A stretch of 64,000 bases of DNA from Merluccius polli (taxonomy: Eukaryota > Chordata > Actinopteri > Gadiformes > Merlucciidae), in assembly GCA_030340625.1 (NCBI GenBank), contig JAOPHQ010002328.1, forward strand, positions 1 to 64,000, given 5' to 3'. A program made the position numbers and the translations under genes. Shown here one piece after another: positions 23,551 through 32,971 of this stretch. Position 1 is the first letter of the stretch. Every line of letters starts with the position of its first letter. Below the pieces are notes generated by a model. It saw nothing but the letters and a program-made list of their open reading frames with translations, was not told the origin of the DNA and did no database searches.

Positions 23551-25385
23551 AAGCAGGGCAGCACTAGAGCTGCAAGAAGTACTTAGATAAGGAGATCTAA
23601 AAAAAGAGAGGGGCAATAAAGAGTTGTACAGGAGTTTACCCTATAATACTACTACTACGACGACGACTACTACTAATGATAATGATAATAATAGTAATAA
23701 AAATAATAGGGGTAATAACAATAATAATGATAATACATTTTATTTAAGGTGCCTTTCCAAAAACACAAGGTTGCCTTACAAAACAAAGTGGTAAAGGGAC
23801 AACCAGCTCAGTATGTCCAGGGGGATAACAGACTTAGAGGGGTTAGAATAAAATATAAATAAAGAAAGCGCTGTGATCATTAGAACATTTAAGGATATGT
23901 TGGGACATAGAAAGTGCACATGTACAGATCAATGTATTAGTGTCTGTGATTTGTTTCTGTGTTTTCGGTTGATTTGTTCTCTCTGTGTATTTGTTTTATA
24001 AATGTGTATAAAAGTGTTTTAGTGTTTTGTGGGACAATTAGCAGACCAACAGCTCAGTTAAGGGGGGTACTATCCATTTAAATCAGAAGTTATCTCCTCT
24101 ACCGCTCGTCCACAGAAGTCCAGGGGTCAACCAGCGCTGGGGACTCTTTCGAGAGTTCAGGGAAATTCCCCCCTCACCAAACTGAGGTATAGTGGGACCC
24201 GCCCTAAAAGGACCCTGCGGGAGTGCGGTAGTTATTACAATATAAAAAACTGATACGCAATGTTGCGTATGTAGCAATAAAATAAGTCCATCATTAGGTT
24301 GCTTAGAATACCTCCATAGTGTGGTGTTGAAATAGTTAAAAGAAAGTTTGTTCTGGGTTGCCAGAGTCTACCGGGAGGTGTGGAACCAAGGGGGGGGGGG
24401 GGGAGTGTTTTGTTGAAATAGATTGCAGGTTGTTTAGTCTTTGTTTTAGTTTGTGTTTTATTTGTTTAATTGACAAATTGTTTGGATCAGACAAATGTTC
24501 TCTGAACATTTGCAATGACCTGGTTAAAGTGATAATTAAAAAGTACTTTAGCAATCTGTTGGGAAGGGATCTAATGCACAAGCTAGATTGTTTATTGACA
24601 TTGGGAAGAATTGGGTTTACCTTGCAAATGCCAACACCTAATGCTGTTATGCTGTGTTGAAAATGTTTATTTGTTAGCTTCGTCCACCACCGCGTCATAA
24701 TTACAGAATCAACGAAGTGTGGTGTCTCCATTACGCATACACAGGACTGCATGGATAGCTGTCATAGATATCTGTCTCTACTCCTCCACATCCACCTATC
24801 CTATGGGCTGAACATAAGAATCAGATGGGATTTATCCCCATACACGGCATCCTGCAACAGGCCAGTAGGGAAGGCTGGTTAGCCTGTGACGGGTAAGATC
24901 CCACCTTGAAACCCGGGGACAACCTAAGCCAGGCACAGTCACAATTACTTGGCCAAGTCGCACTGACTCACTTGATCATAGAGTGATGAGAAGATGAAAC
25001 CATCCGAGGAGAAACCATGTAGATTGAAAGGTGGAGGATAGGATAGATTCCAGACATGTCGGCTTAAGCAGTGAAATATGTGGCAATAACTAGGACAGGA
25101 CATTTGTTTTTGTTTTCGGTATAGTGCATGATTTGGTAAAATTGGCAACAGCGTTGGAAGAGTTGGAAAATCATAATCAGACATTGATAGAGGTGCATGG
25201 CATGGTGCGCATGGACATTTTGTTGCACCTACCTGGCTGTTACATTTGCTCATTAAATATCGCATGGTTTTCACCATGGCGCAAGGGGGGAGGTAAATGA
25301 AGGAAATCAGAAAACAAGGTTTAAAATCAGAAAACAAGATTTTTGGTCACCATACTTGCAAACAATGATTGATAATTAGCTCAAT

Positions 25386-25483
25386 GATTGTGAAGCATGT
25401 GCAGAAAACAACGAAAGAAAAACAATCACTACTCTAGTGGGACACATTCCCACACCCGAGGGACCATTTAGACATCAGCCTTT
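25386..25483 (+). pseudogene. Retroviral integrase zinc-domain fragment
   Basis: Encodes the C-x2-C part of the integrase N-terminal domain (DCEACAENNERK) and the following linker. It is cut from the catalytic core by an L2-like insertion at about 25490-25625. Confidence 0.65.
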
Positions 25484-25489
25484 GCCGCT

Positions 25490-25625
25490 CCTTGGTTTTA
25501 GATATTGTATAGATATTTATATTGTTAACATTTTAATTAATTATTATGCACCAATTACAGCAAGTCGAATTCCTTGTATGAACAATCGTACTTGGCAATA
25601 AACTTGATTCAAAATTCAAATTCAG
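25490..25625 (+). mobile_element. 5'-truncated L2-like LINE tail inside integrase
   Basis: Ends with the typical fish L2/CR1-type 3' tail (AATTCCTTGTATG...CTTGGCAATAAA, then ATTC-rich repeats). It separates the integrase zinc domain from the catalytic core, which resumes at about 25626. Confidence 0.55.
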
Positions 25626-25913
25626 GTCTTAGACTATGTTGATATGATCAAAAGTGTATATGGTAAAAGGTACATGCTAGTAGTCAATGACAGATTCAGC
25701 AATTGGGTAGAAACAGCCCCAATAAAAGATCAAAGTGTGACTATTGTAATCAAGTTTTATCTAGAAAAGTCATGCCAAGGTGTGAAATTCAATTAGGAAA
25801 TTAGATCAGACAATGGATCAGCTTTCATTCGGAAAACTGTGAAAAGTGTGGTGCAGCAGTCACACATCAAACAGCGATTAGGTTATGTCTACCATCCTCA
25901 GTCTCAAGGCAAG
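25626..25913 (+). pseudogene. Retroviral integrase catalytic-core fragment
   Basis: Contains the region around the first catalytic Asp, and the SDNGSAF and YHPQSQG motifs of a retroviral integrase. It has an in-frame stop (TAG at about 25794) and is interrupted at 25913 by the solo LTR. Coding resumes right after it at 26441 with the RMNQTLKGKIG segment. Confidence 0.8.
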
Positions 25914-26435
25914 TGTTAAGTGTTATGCCATATGGTTTCTGGATCCCAGACGCGGAAGACAAAGGGTGGGTAGGTAGAACACGGTTTTATTGTGGAATCA
26001 CAATAGCAAAACAAAAACGCGATGAAGGTTGAAGCAGAAGCGGGTAGGCAAGGTAGGTGGATTGCTGGAGACTCCGAGGACGAGAACCGCTCCCAGGTGA
26101 GAGATTGAGGTCTGGGGAAGAGGGTAGTACACGGTAAGAATCCAATGGGGAAAAAACACGAAAAGGAGCAAAAACAGAATGCGATTAGCAAAGCTTAGGG
26201 CGAGACACTAGTACCGTGTGTGACGGAATACTCTGGCGCTGGAGGGACGTTTGCCCCAGCCTTATAAAGGGATCCCAATTGGGAGCAGGTGTGTCCCATG
26301 ATTGCGAGTTCCAAAGCCACGCCCCGCGCCTGCCCACAACCAAAACCTGTGAGGAAGAAGGGGCAACACACAACACAGGGGAAAAACACACACCCCAAAA
26401 AACTCCCCTTGTGCAAACATAAGCAGACTGTGACA
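25914..26435 (-). mobile_element. Solo LTR inserted in the integrase fragment
   Basis: A 522-bp unit with TG...CA ends and a perfect 5-bp target duplication GCAAG (25909-25913 and 26436-26440). Read on the minus strand it carries a TATA-like box (CCCTTTATAAGG, around 26265) and a downstream AATAAA about 250-300 bp later (near 26000). That is LTR order, opposite to the host retrovirus. No internal region remains, consistent with LTR-LTR recombination. Confidence 0.85.
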
Positions 26436-26440
26436 GCAAG

Positions 26441-26861
26441 GTCGAAAGGATGAACCAGACACTGAAGGGAAAGATTGGTAAAATATGTGCACACAGTAAA
26501 CTCAGCTAGAAGCCCTTCCACTAGCTTTAATGTCAACAAGGAGTTCAGTGAACTCAAGCCATACTATGATCAACTAACGGCACTGGTTGCAGCCTTTTCC
26601 AAACAGGTGGCAGTAATCCAAGGAGGTGCAGAGCAGGCACCGGCCCCGAAAGACACCGAGTGGGTGTTGCTAAAGGTCATCAAGTGGAAGTGGTCAGAGC
26701 CAAGGTGGACAGGACCATACCGGGTGACAGAGAGAACCTCACACGCAGTCCGGCTGGACGGCAAAGGTGACACCTGGTATCATTGGTCAATATGCAGAGC
26801 ATCTGACCCACCGGCAGGGACCCGGGGAGACGTAAAATGGAGTGTAAGAGAACAGCCTTAG
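26441..26861 (+). pseudogene. Retroviral integrase C-terminal fragment
   Basis: Continues the integrase: core end, then a C-terminal SH3-like domain with the gammaretrovirus-like pattern (KWSEPRWTGPYRVTERT, WYHWS). It ends with a stop near 26861. The start is a splice of two frames around the solo LTR, so no complete protein exists. Confidence 0.75.
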
Positions 26862-27289
26862 ACCGACAGGAGGAAGAAGAGTGGTACATTTTTACTTTAT
26901 TAGCTTTGCTAACACACAAGTGTAGAGTCAAAGGAAAGAAGGCATGCAAGTACTTACGTTGGGGATGTTACCACCCAGCTACAGGGATAGGAAAAGGACT
27001 CCACTAAAGGAAGTTGCTATTCAGCGTATTTACATTTACATTGTTCGTATATAATCATTTTATCTTGATAGTATTATAATCATAAATAATGATGTGCCGC
27101 CCAGAAAACAAGATGGGGTGACTTGGTGTAGTTGTATGTTTTGCTTTGATTGTTATAGCCCCACACAGTTACTGTGTGGAAACAATTCCATAACGGAGGA
27201 TCTGCCACGACCAGAGCTTCCAGGGAACCTGACATGTTGGGAACAGACCCGGGGAGAAACAGAGTTCCAGAGCTGGAGAAAGAACCACC

Positions 27290-27593
27290 AAGGGGGGTGG
27301 AGCCGGGTGACCAGTTGTACCTGAGGTGTGAAGGACCATACAATGTCACCAATGCGACACCAACCATCACCAAGGTGGAAGGGAGTTCCACCTGGTACCA
27401 CCTCAACCACTGCACCAAAGCCGCTCAACCCAAGACGAGGGAGGACCACAAGGAGGAGCTGGGTGCAGGTGTACCCGGCACAGACCGACCACCCCAGGAT
27501 CAGACCCAGCCCAGCCAGGAGCAACAGCCTCATGACGATGCTGAGGCTGCGACAACAACCATCCAGGTGGAAGGTGGACCCACCAGGGTCTAA
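27290..27593 (+). pseudogene. Second copy of an integrase-C-terminus-like segment
   Basis: A short frame (EGPYNVTNATPT, STWYHLNHCTKAA) is clearly related to 26690-26800 (TGPYRVTERT, WYHWSICRA) but distinct from it. It follows about 450 bp of DNA that could be env remnant. It suggests recombination between two related retroviruses. Pro/Gln-rich downstream. Confidence 0.55.
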
Positions 27594-28325
27594 CCTAGTC
27601 TTGAGGAGGCTCACATGTGATCGTGCTGGTAAACTCTCCATGTGAGCCTGACCCCGAACCTACGTCTTTGGAAAAGTGCAGGGCCTGAAGATGGCGACGA
27701 CGAACAGAAACAACAATGAATGCCCAAAACCCCCCACATGTTTGCAGCCCACCAATACATGAAGATCATTTCAATCATTCAAGATGCATCCTCGCCCGGA
27801 AGGAGTTTTTAAGTTTAAATTTGTTGATTTATATTGTGTGATTTTTTGTTTGATTTAATACTGCATGAATTTTAATTTGATATGCATTAATTGAAGGGTT
27901 CGACACTTTAAAAGTATTTCGCATTTGGTAATCTTTTTATCCTAACATACTTACAGGTTGAGAGTCCTGAAGAACACTACAGGTTGAGAGCCCTGACAAA
28001 CTTAACAGGTTGAAAGCCCTGATTAAGAGAAGGTTTTTCTGATAACCAAATGTGATGCTGAAGGTTCATCTAGCGGTCCGGCAAGTAGTCTCATTTGATT
28101 CTCCAGGGAGGGGGGAAATTATACTAAATTGGTAGTGTTTTGGGACTTTGGAAGTCCCAAAGGGGGGATATGTGGGAGAAATTTAGAAATGTACCCTTAC
28201 ATTTAATGATAAAACATAATTATGGTCTTGCCATTATGCTATAAATCTAATAAGTGTGGAGAAATACAGAGAACCACAAATTTTATATTTTTAAGGAGTA
28301 GCAGAATTTCCAAATTTTATATTTT

Positions 28326-28423
28326 ATGGGCTCAGTTTTGCTGAGCCCAAGAGAAGGAGGGGAACATTTTTTTTTCCAAATGTTCATATGTGGTCTCAGT
28401 TTAGATGAGACCAAGAGAAGGAT
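28326..28423 (+). repeat. Two hairpins each followed by a purine tract, before the 3' LTR
   Basis: GGGCTCAGTTTTGCTGAGCCC and GGTCTCAGTTTAGATGAGACC are each followed by AAGAGAAGGA. The second sits directly before the TG of the 3' LTR. An older tract, AAAGGGGGGATA, lies at 28158-28170 directly before TGTGGGAG. Confidence 0.75.
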
Positions 28424-28604
28424 TGAAGGTATGGTTATATTTTATATCTACCATATGACCAAGAATTAGGGTCGCACTAGCCTCGGTGCCTTTCTACTGG
28501 TGTTAAGAATAAAACTGATTATTGAGTAAACTTAAACTTCTTCTATCGCTTCATTAAAGAACACGCGTGAGTAAGAGTTTCAAGAGAAACTGCTTTTCAC
28601 AACA
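28424..28604 (+). repeat. 3' LTR of the retroviral insertion, 396 bp shorter than the 5' LTR
   Basis: Begins TGAAGGTATGG and ends CACAACA like the 5' LTR but lacks the stretch corresponding to about 21123-21519, including the TATA box. The AATAAA (28508-28513) is kept. Flanked on the right by the CCAT duplication. Confidence 0.85.
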
Positions 28605-28659
28605 CCATCCATATGACTATCGACCTTCTCCCTGCTACCTCACCCCCCGTGGCCATTTG

Positions 28660-29795
28660 TGTCAGGGCCATTAAACTGCTTTGTTTTTATTTATCTGGAC
28701 AATTTTCCGAACACGTAAACCATGTGTACGGTTCTCCAAAGACAAACAATGACAACTCCACCCCATTCAAACACCTGCATTGTCTTCATTCCATGGCTGA
28801 TCTCTGCTTTCCTGGTGACATCATGGAACTATCATCACAGGAGACACACCTCAGATCAAATCACATTATTAGGTTCAAACATGTCGAGCGGCTAGTGCTC
28901 CTGCCAAATTACAAGGCTGCTAATGACAGTATAGAATTTTCAGTTGGTGTCACACCCAGCAGTGGTGCTGGCAGGATTGATTCATGTTTTTTTGGCACTA
29001 ACATTACCGAAACACTACCATAAAACTCTGCACACATTTCAAAGACCAGCCAACAGGCCTGAAAAACACAACCAGTTAAATAGTAGACAATATAGCCCAG
29101 CGAAACGTGCAATAAAAGTTGGCATTAAGCGCAAAAGCAAGTGATTTCCCTAATGTATTATTCCCTCATTCCCATCAACTTAAAACACCCCTTTGACTAT
29201 TTATTATAGTATATTATCAAATGTTGATGATGATATACTGGTATGGTTTGTACATGTAAAAATAAGTATATAAATGTCTGCAGTCTGGCTGTAGGCATCC
29301 TTAAGCAAGATGCCTGACGGTGGTGCCTGACACCACAAGGGGTCTTGGGATTAGCCCCCTCAGTTGTATTTTTTGCCCCCTCTGTTTAAGCTTTGTCAAT
29401 AGAAAATATAAATATAGAAAAAATATTTAGCGCTCTGCTAGTGCTATGTTCTTATGTGAGTGCTCTGATTATAAATGTATTATTTGATTTTGAAACAGTA
29501 TCCTTATGTTGTTATGTTGTTATTTGGCCTTTTTGAAGATATTGCATGGTTTAATCAATTCATTTTATTTTATGAAAAAAATGACCTCGCAAATTTTAGA
29601 ATTCACTGTAAGCAAGTCCCTTTGGATAAACCTACGCATCTAAATAACTTAATGGTAGACTCAGTAGACTCAGTAAAACAGTGACCCGTAATTCTGATTG
29701 GACACACTTTTTCGATGCAGCAACCAGATAAATGTATGGTATTACATTGATAGCTCTTTTCCACAGTATTCACATATGCAATAGTTCAAAGTAAG
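28660..29795. mobile_element. Unclassified insertion in the gypsy RT, copy 1
   Basis: It separates the gypsy RT start (to about 28655) from its end (from about 29797). Most of it recurs, internally deleted, at 31735-32147: AACTCCACCCCATTCAAACA, CATCACAGGAGACACA, GGTTCAAACATGTC and TAACTTAATGGTAGACTC. No coding potential is recognised. Confidence 0.6.
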
Positions 29796-29796
29796 T

Positions 29797-31030
29797 ATTG
29801 GAAAACCTGTTCTTGAAGAAAAAACTGTTCCTGAAGGCAGAGAAATGTCAATTTCATGTGTTAACTATCACACATTTTAGGCTTCATTATTTCTGCAGGA
29901 AGTATTCACATGGATCCTGCCAAGGTCAAGGCAATTGACTGGACACAGTTGCAGCGGTTCCTGGGCTTTTCAGATGTTTTATTCAGGGCTATAGCACCCT
30001 GGCTACCTCTCTGACTGCCCTTACCTCCTGTTCAGTTCCCTTCATCTGGACTCCTGTGGCAGACAAGGCCTTCCATGAACTCAAGCATTGATTCACCTCT
30101 GCTCCCATCCTGACTCATCCTGACTCCTGCAAATTCGTCATGGAGGTGGATGTGGCCTCGGATGTTGGAGTGGGTGGTATCCTGTCCCTGTCCAAGCACC
30201 CAGGCCTCAGACCATAAGCTCCATCCCTGCAACTTCTTATGGAATTATGACATCGGAACTTCTGGCTGTGAAGCTAGCATTGGAGGAGCGGAGGCAAAGT
30301 TTTTTCCGCATTCATGTACTTTCCTCTGACATTTTCGTGAGCGGGGTCCCCAGTTGTCCTCTGTTTTGGAGGGCCTTCTGAAAACTCCTTGGTACCTCGG
30401 CCAGCTTCTCCAGCATCTCCAGTTATCCCACCACCTGGAGCCAACAGTTGGTCTGGGTGTAATATGCTCACAACACTCTCTGGAGTTCTGCCTCTGGCCT
30501 GTCTCCCTTCCAGTGCTCCATCAGTTACCAGCCCCCCTTGTTTCAAGTCCAGGAGGAAGAGGTCAACGTGCTGTCTGCCCAGGAGTTCATTTGTCGGTGC
30601 GTCGTACCTGGAGAAGAGTCCGTGTCACCCTGCTTCGCACCACCTCCAGGTATCGCCACAGGCGGATCATCATCGGAGATCTGCTACCCAGTATCGCCCT
30701 GGCCACTCCTCTGCTGTCCGGGTCCAGCTTCCACGCACCCTATGTATCCATCCCACGTTCTATGTCTCCTGACTAAAGCCTGCCACCTCCCCTGGCCCCT
30801 CCTCCTAAATCCACCCCCCCCCCCCCCCCCCCCCCGGCAGGTGGACGTCCCACAGACCAACACCGTGAAAAGGCTCCTGAGGTTTGTCGTTGTGACAGGG
30901 ATCAGCAAAACCTAGTGGACTGGGAGGGCTATGGCCCTGAGGAGAGGGGCTGGGTTCCTGCCAGAGACATTTTGGACCCCGCACTCATCCAAGACTTCCA
31001 CAAAAAACATCATGACCAACCGGATGGAAC
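29797..31030 (+). pseudogene. Ty3/gypsy RT end, RNase H, integrase and chromodomain remnants
   Basis: Consecutive blocks in changing frames. These are an RT tail (CQFHV, HMDPAKVKAI), RNase H start (ADKAF.EL, LLAVKLALEER), integrase (YHPQSNGQTE-like segment, WAEYAHNSLRSSA, YQPPLFPVQEEE) and a chromodomain (TVKRLL, VDWEGYGPEERGWVP, RDILDPALI). A poly-C run at 30816-30835 sits in the integrase-chromodomain linker. Confidence 0.8.
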
Positions 31031-31289
31031 ATCACAAGGCGTTCCATGAGGGGGGGGGGGTTTGTTCTGAGATTGTCTTTGTGTAGTTTTTGTTTGTCGG
31101 TAATTGTCTCCTCCTGTGTTTAGATAAGTATGCCAGTTTTTCAGATTGTTGCTTTTGTTCATCCTTTTTGTCTTTAGGTAGACATTTTTTGTTCAAACCA
31201 TCTTTGAGTCAGCATTTGAGTCCTGATCCTTAGAGTGAAAGGAGCTATAAGGAGGACCTAAATCCTACATCCTACCTATAATCATCTCA

Positions 31290-31687
31290 TATTAAGCAGC
31301 GTTTCCATCAAAAAGTACCCAGAACTTTTAGTCCCAGGAACTACTTTTCAGGAACTAAAAGGTTCCTTCAGCCCATTGTCTGCTTCTAAAGACCCGTGAA
31401 GATGTTGAGAGTTGCGGCAAGCAAGGTTAATGGTTTAGGGTTTTAATGAGTGTAGGCTGTTTGTACGCTCTGTGACTTTACTTTTTTTTCCTTCTCCGAA
31501 TATTCCAAAATTAGTTCGGAAAACCTATTATCCAAAGCTTGAATTTATGTATTTGTGCCAACCCTTCAGCCAACCAGCGCTGCAAGCCCAACCCCCAAAG
31601 TTCCTGTACTTTTGGAAAGTACCAGACGTTTGGTGGGGTAAAATAATGTAATATTTCCTTGTTCCTGCAGTGTAAACGCGGCTTTAG
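31290..31687. mobile_element. MITE-like element with GCAGCGTTTCC / GGAAACGCGGC-type ends
   Basis: Left end AAGCAGCGTTTCCATCAAAAAGTACC and right end, inverted, AAAGCCGCGTTTACACTGCAGG are related. Internal blocks AAAGTACC and GGTTCC or GTTCCT occur in both orientations. Typical of abundant teleost MITEs. Exact ends are uncertain. Confidence 0.5.
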
Positions 31688-31734
31688 TAGGCTAATATAA
31701 TTGCCTACTCTGAGGCAAGAGAATAGCTTCAACG

Positions 31735-32147
31735 TTTAACAAACATTGCCAACTCCACCCCATTCAAACAACTGCATTGTCTTCATTCCATGGCTGATCG
31801 CTGCATTCCTGGTGGCATCATGGGACTATCATCACAGGAGACACATCTCGGATCAAATCACACTATTAGGTTCAAACATGTCAAGCGGCTAGTGCTCCTG
31901 CCAAATTACAAGTGGCATTAAGTGCAAAAGCAAGTGATTTCCCTCATTTATTATTCCCTCATTCCCATTGGAATGTCCCTTTGGATAAACCTACGCCTCT
32001 ATATAACTTAATGGTAGACTCTGTAAAACAGTGACCACTAATTCTGATTGGACACACGTTTTCAATGGAACAACCAGATAAATATATGGTATTACATTGT
32101 TAGCTCTTTTCCACAGTATTCACATATTCAACAGTTCAAAGTTTGTT
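31735..32147. mobile_element. Internally deleted copy 2 of the 28660-29795 insertion
   Basis: Matches 28740-28920 and then 29150-29790 of copy 1 with the middle missing. It ends at GTTCAAAG like copy 1. Directly after it is a hairpin (AAGTTTGTTTGGGC / GCCCAAACATACTT, about 32135-32177). Confidence 0.65.
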
Positions 32148-32375
32148 TGGGCTGAAGGCCCAAACATACTTTGAACTATTTGTTCCATATATGTATGAGG
32201 ATATTGGATGTTGTGTTGACAAAATTAATCCAATATGATGTTCTATTATTTTTGTTTTAGACAGTTGTATTGTAGCCTAAAATACCACGGGTCACTCAAG
32301 ATCAAATATCCGTCACTGTAACACCTATACTACATTTTAAATATAAATCAAATGATTTTCCTAGTACGCTGCTTC

Positions 32376-32950
32376 CAGTGTTGGGCAAGTTACTTCAAAT
32401 ATGTAATTCATTACTTATTACTTATTACTTCAAAGTAATTCGTTACATTACAATATTACTGTCTTTGAATTGTAAGGCATTACACTACTTTTGCATTACT
32501 TTTACATTACTTTCATCAAAATAACTGGAAATATGGATTTGGCGTTCTCAATAGATCTTATTGCGTTCAATGCAGCTCATTAAGACATCCAGTAGGAGGT
32601 GATGTGGTGCAGCAGCGGAGTTGGACTCTACATTCGGGAGTCCCGAATGTAGAGTCCAACTCCGCTGCTGCAGTCATCTTGTCCTCGATCGATAGTTCTC
32701 TAGTAGAAGTCTAACAGGAAGTAAGCATTTGCGCGGATTTTTTTCTCCTCTGCTAATCTCGCGGTGTTTGTATAAAAACAACACACCACTTAATTTCGGG
32801 TTTAAAATGCATTGTAACGTGCGTTACTGAGATTTGTACCGAGTAAAATATTACCAATTATATTTTTGTAATGCCTTACATTACCACGTTACAGCAAAAA
32901 GTAATGCGTTAGTAATGCATTACTTTTGTAACTCGTTACTCCCAACACTG
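32376..32950. mobile_element. hAT-type MITE with 8-bp TSD GCTGCTTC
   Basis: Ends are CAGTGTTGGGCAAGTTACTT and CGTTACTCCCAACACTG. The 8-bp duplication GCTGCTTC at 32368-32375 and 32951-32958 is perfect. Rich in TTACTTT/AAAGTAATG repeats. A 32-nt-arm palindrome sits in the centre. No transposase ORF. Confidence 0.9.
32608..32672. repeat. Perfect palindrome in the hAT-type MITE
   Basis: Two 32-nt arms, 32608-32639 and 32641-32672, are exact reverse complements around one central base (G at 32640). Arms begin TGCAGCAGCGGAGTTGG and meet at CGGGA-G-TCCCG. Confidence 0.92.
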
Positions 32951-32971
32951 GCTGCTTCATATAGGCTATAT

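Larger units (their letters stand above)
21057..28604 (+). mobile_element. Endogenous retrovirus inserted in the gypsy element
   Basis: The element is bounded by LTRs (21057-21633 and 28424-28604) that begin TG and end CA. It is flanked by CCAT at 21053-21056 and 28605-28608, a 4-bp target-site duplication. The interrupted gypsy RT reads on at 28609 with a small indel. A primer-binding site complementary to tRNA-Trp lies 2 bp after the 5' LTR. Inside are a gag-like start (about 22583, soon stopped), integrase pieces (25386-26861) and an Env-like or IN-like tail region. No intact gag, pol or env frame exists, so the copy is non-coding. Confidence 0.85.
19830..31062 (+). mobile_element. Decayed Ty3/gypsy retrotransposon split by later insertions
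   Basis: Pieces appear in gypsy order on the plus strand. Gag comes at about 19860-20460, including the capsid-like AYIITLLSRRALAW and SLDLFIDLAIHIDSRL. A protease remnant lies at 20735-20790 (ALIDSN, with the usual DSG as DSN). The RT entry region is at 20930-21056. After the retroviral insertion the RT resumes at 28609 (TIDLLPATSPP). The end of RT and RNase H follow at about 29797-30330 (HMDPAKVKAIDW region, LLAVKLALEER), then integrase at 30340-30760 and a chromodomain at 30840-31030 (VDWEGYGPEERGWVP). There are several frameshifts and stops. A G-run (31051-31060) before TGTTCTGAG looks like the polypurine tract and start of a 3' LTR. No 5' LTR was found. Confidence 0.85.

Noticed and set aside
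24336..25337. Minus-strand ORFs inside the retroviral interior
   Set aside because: Short, without recognisable domains, and opposite to the retroviral direction.
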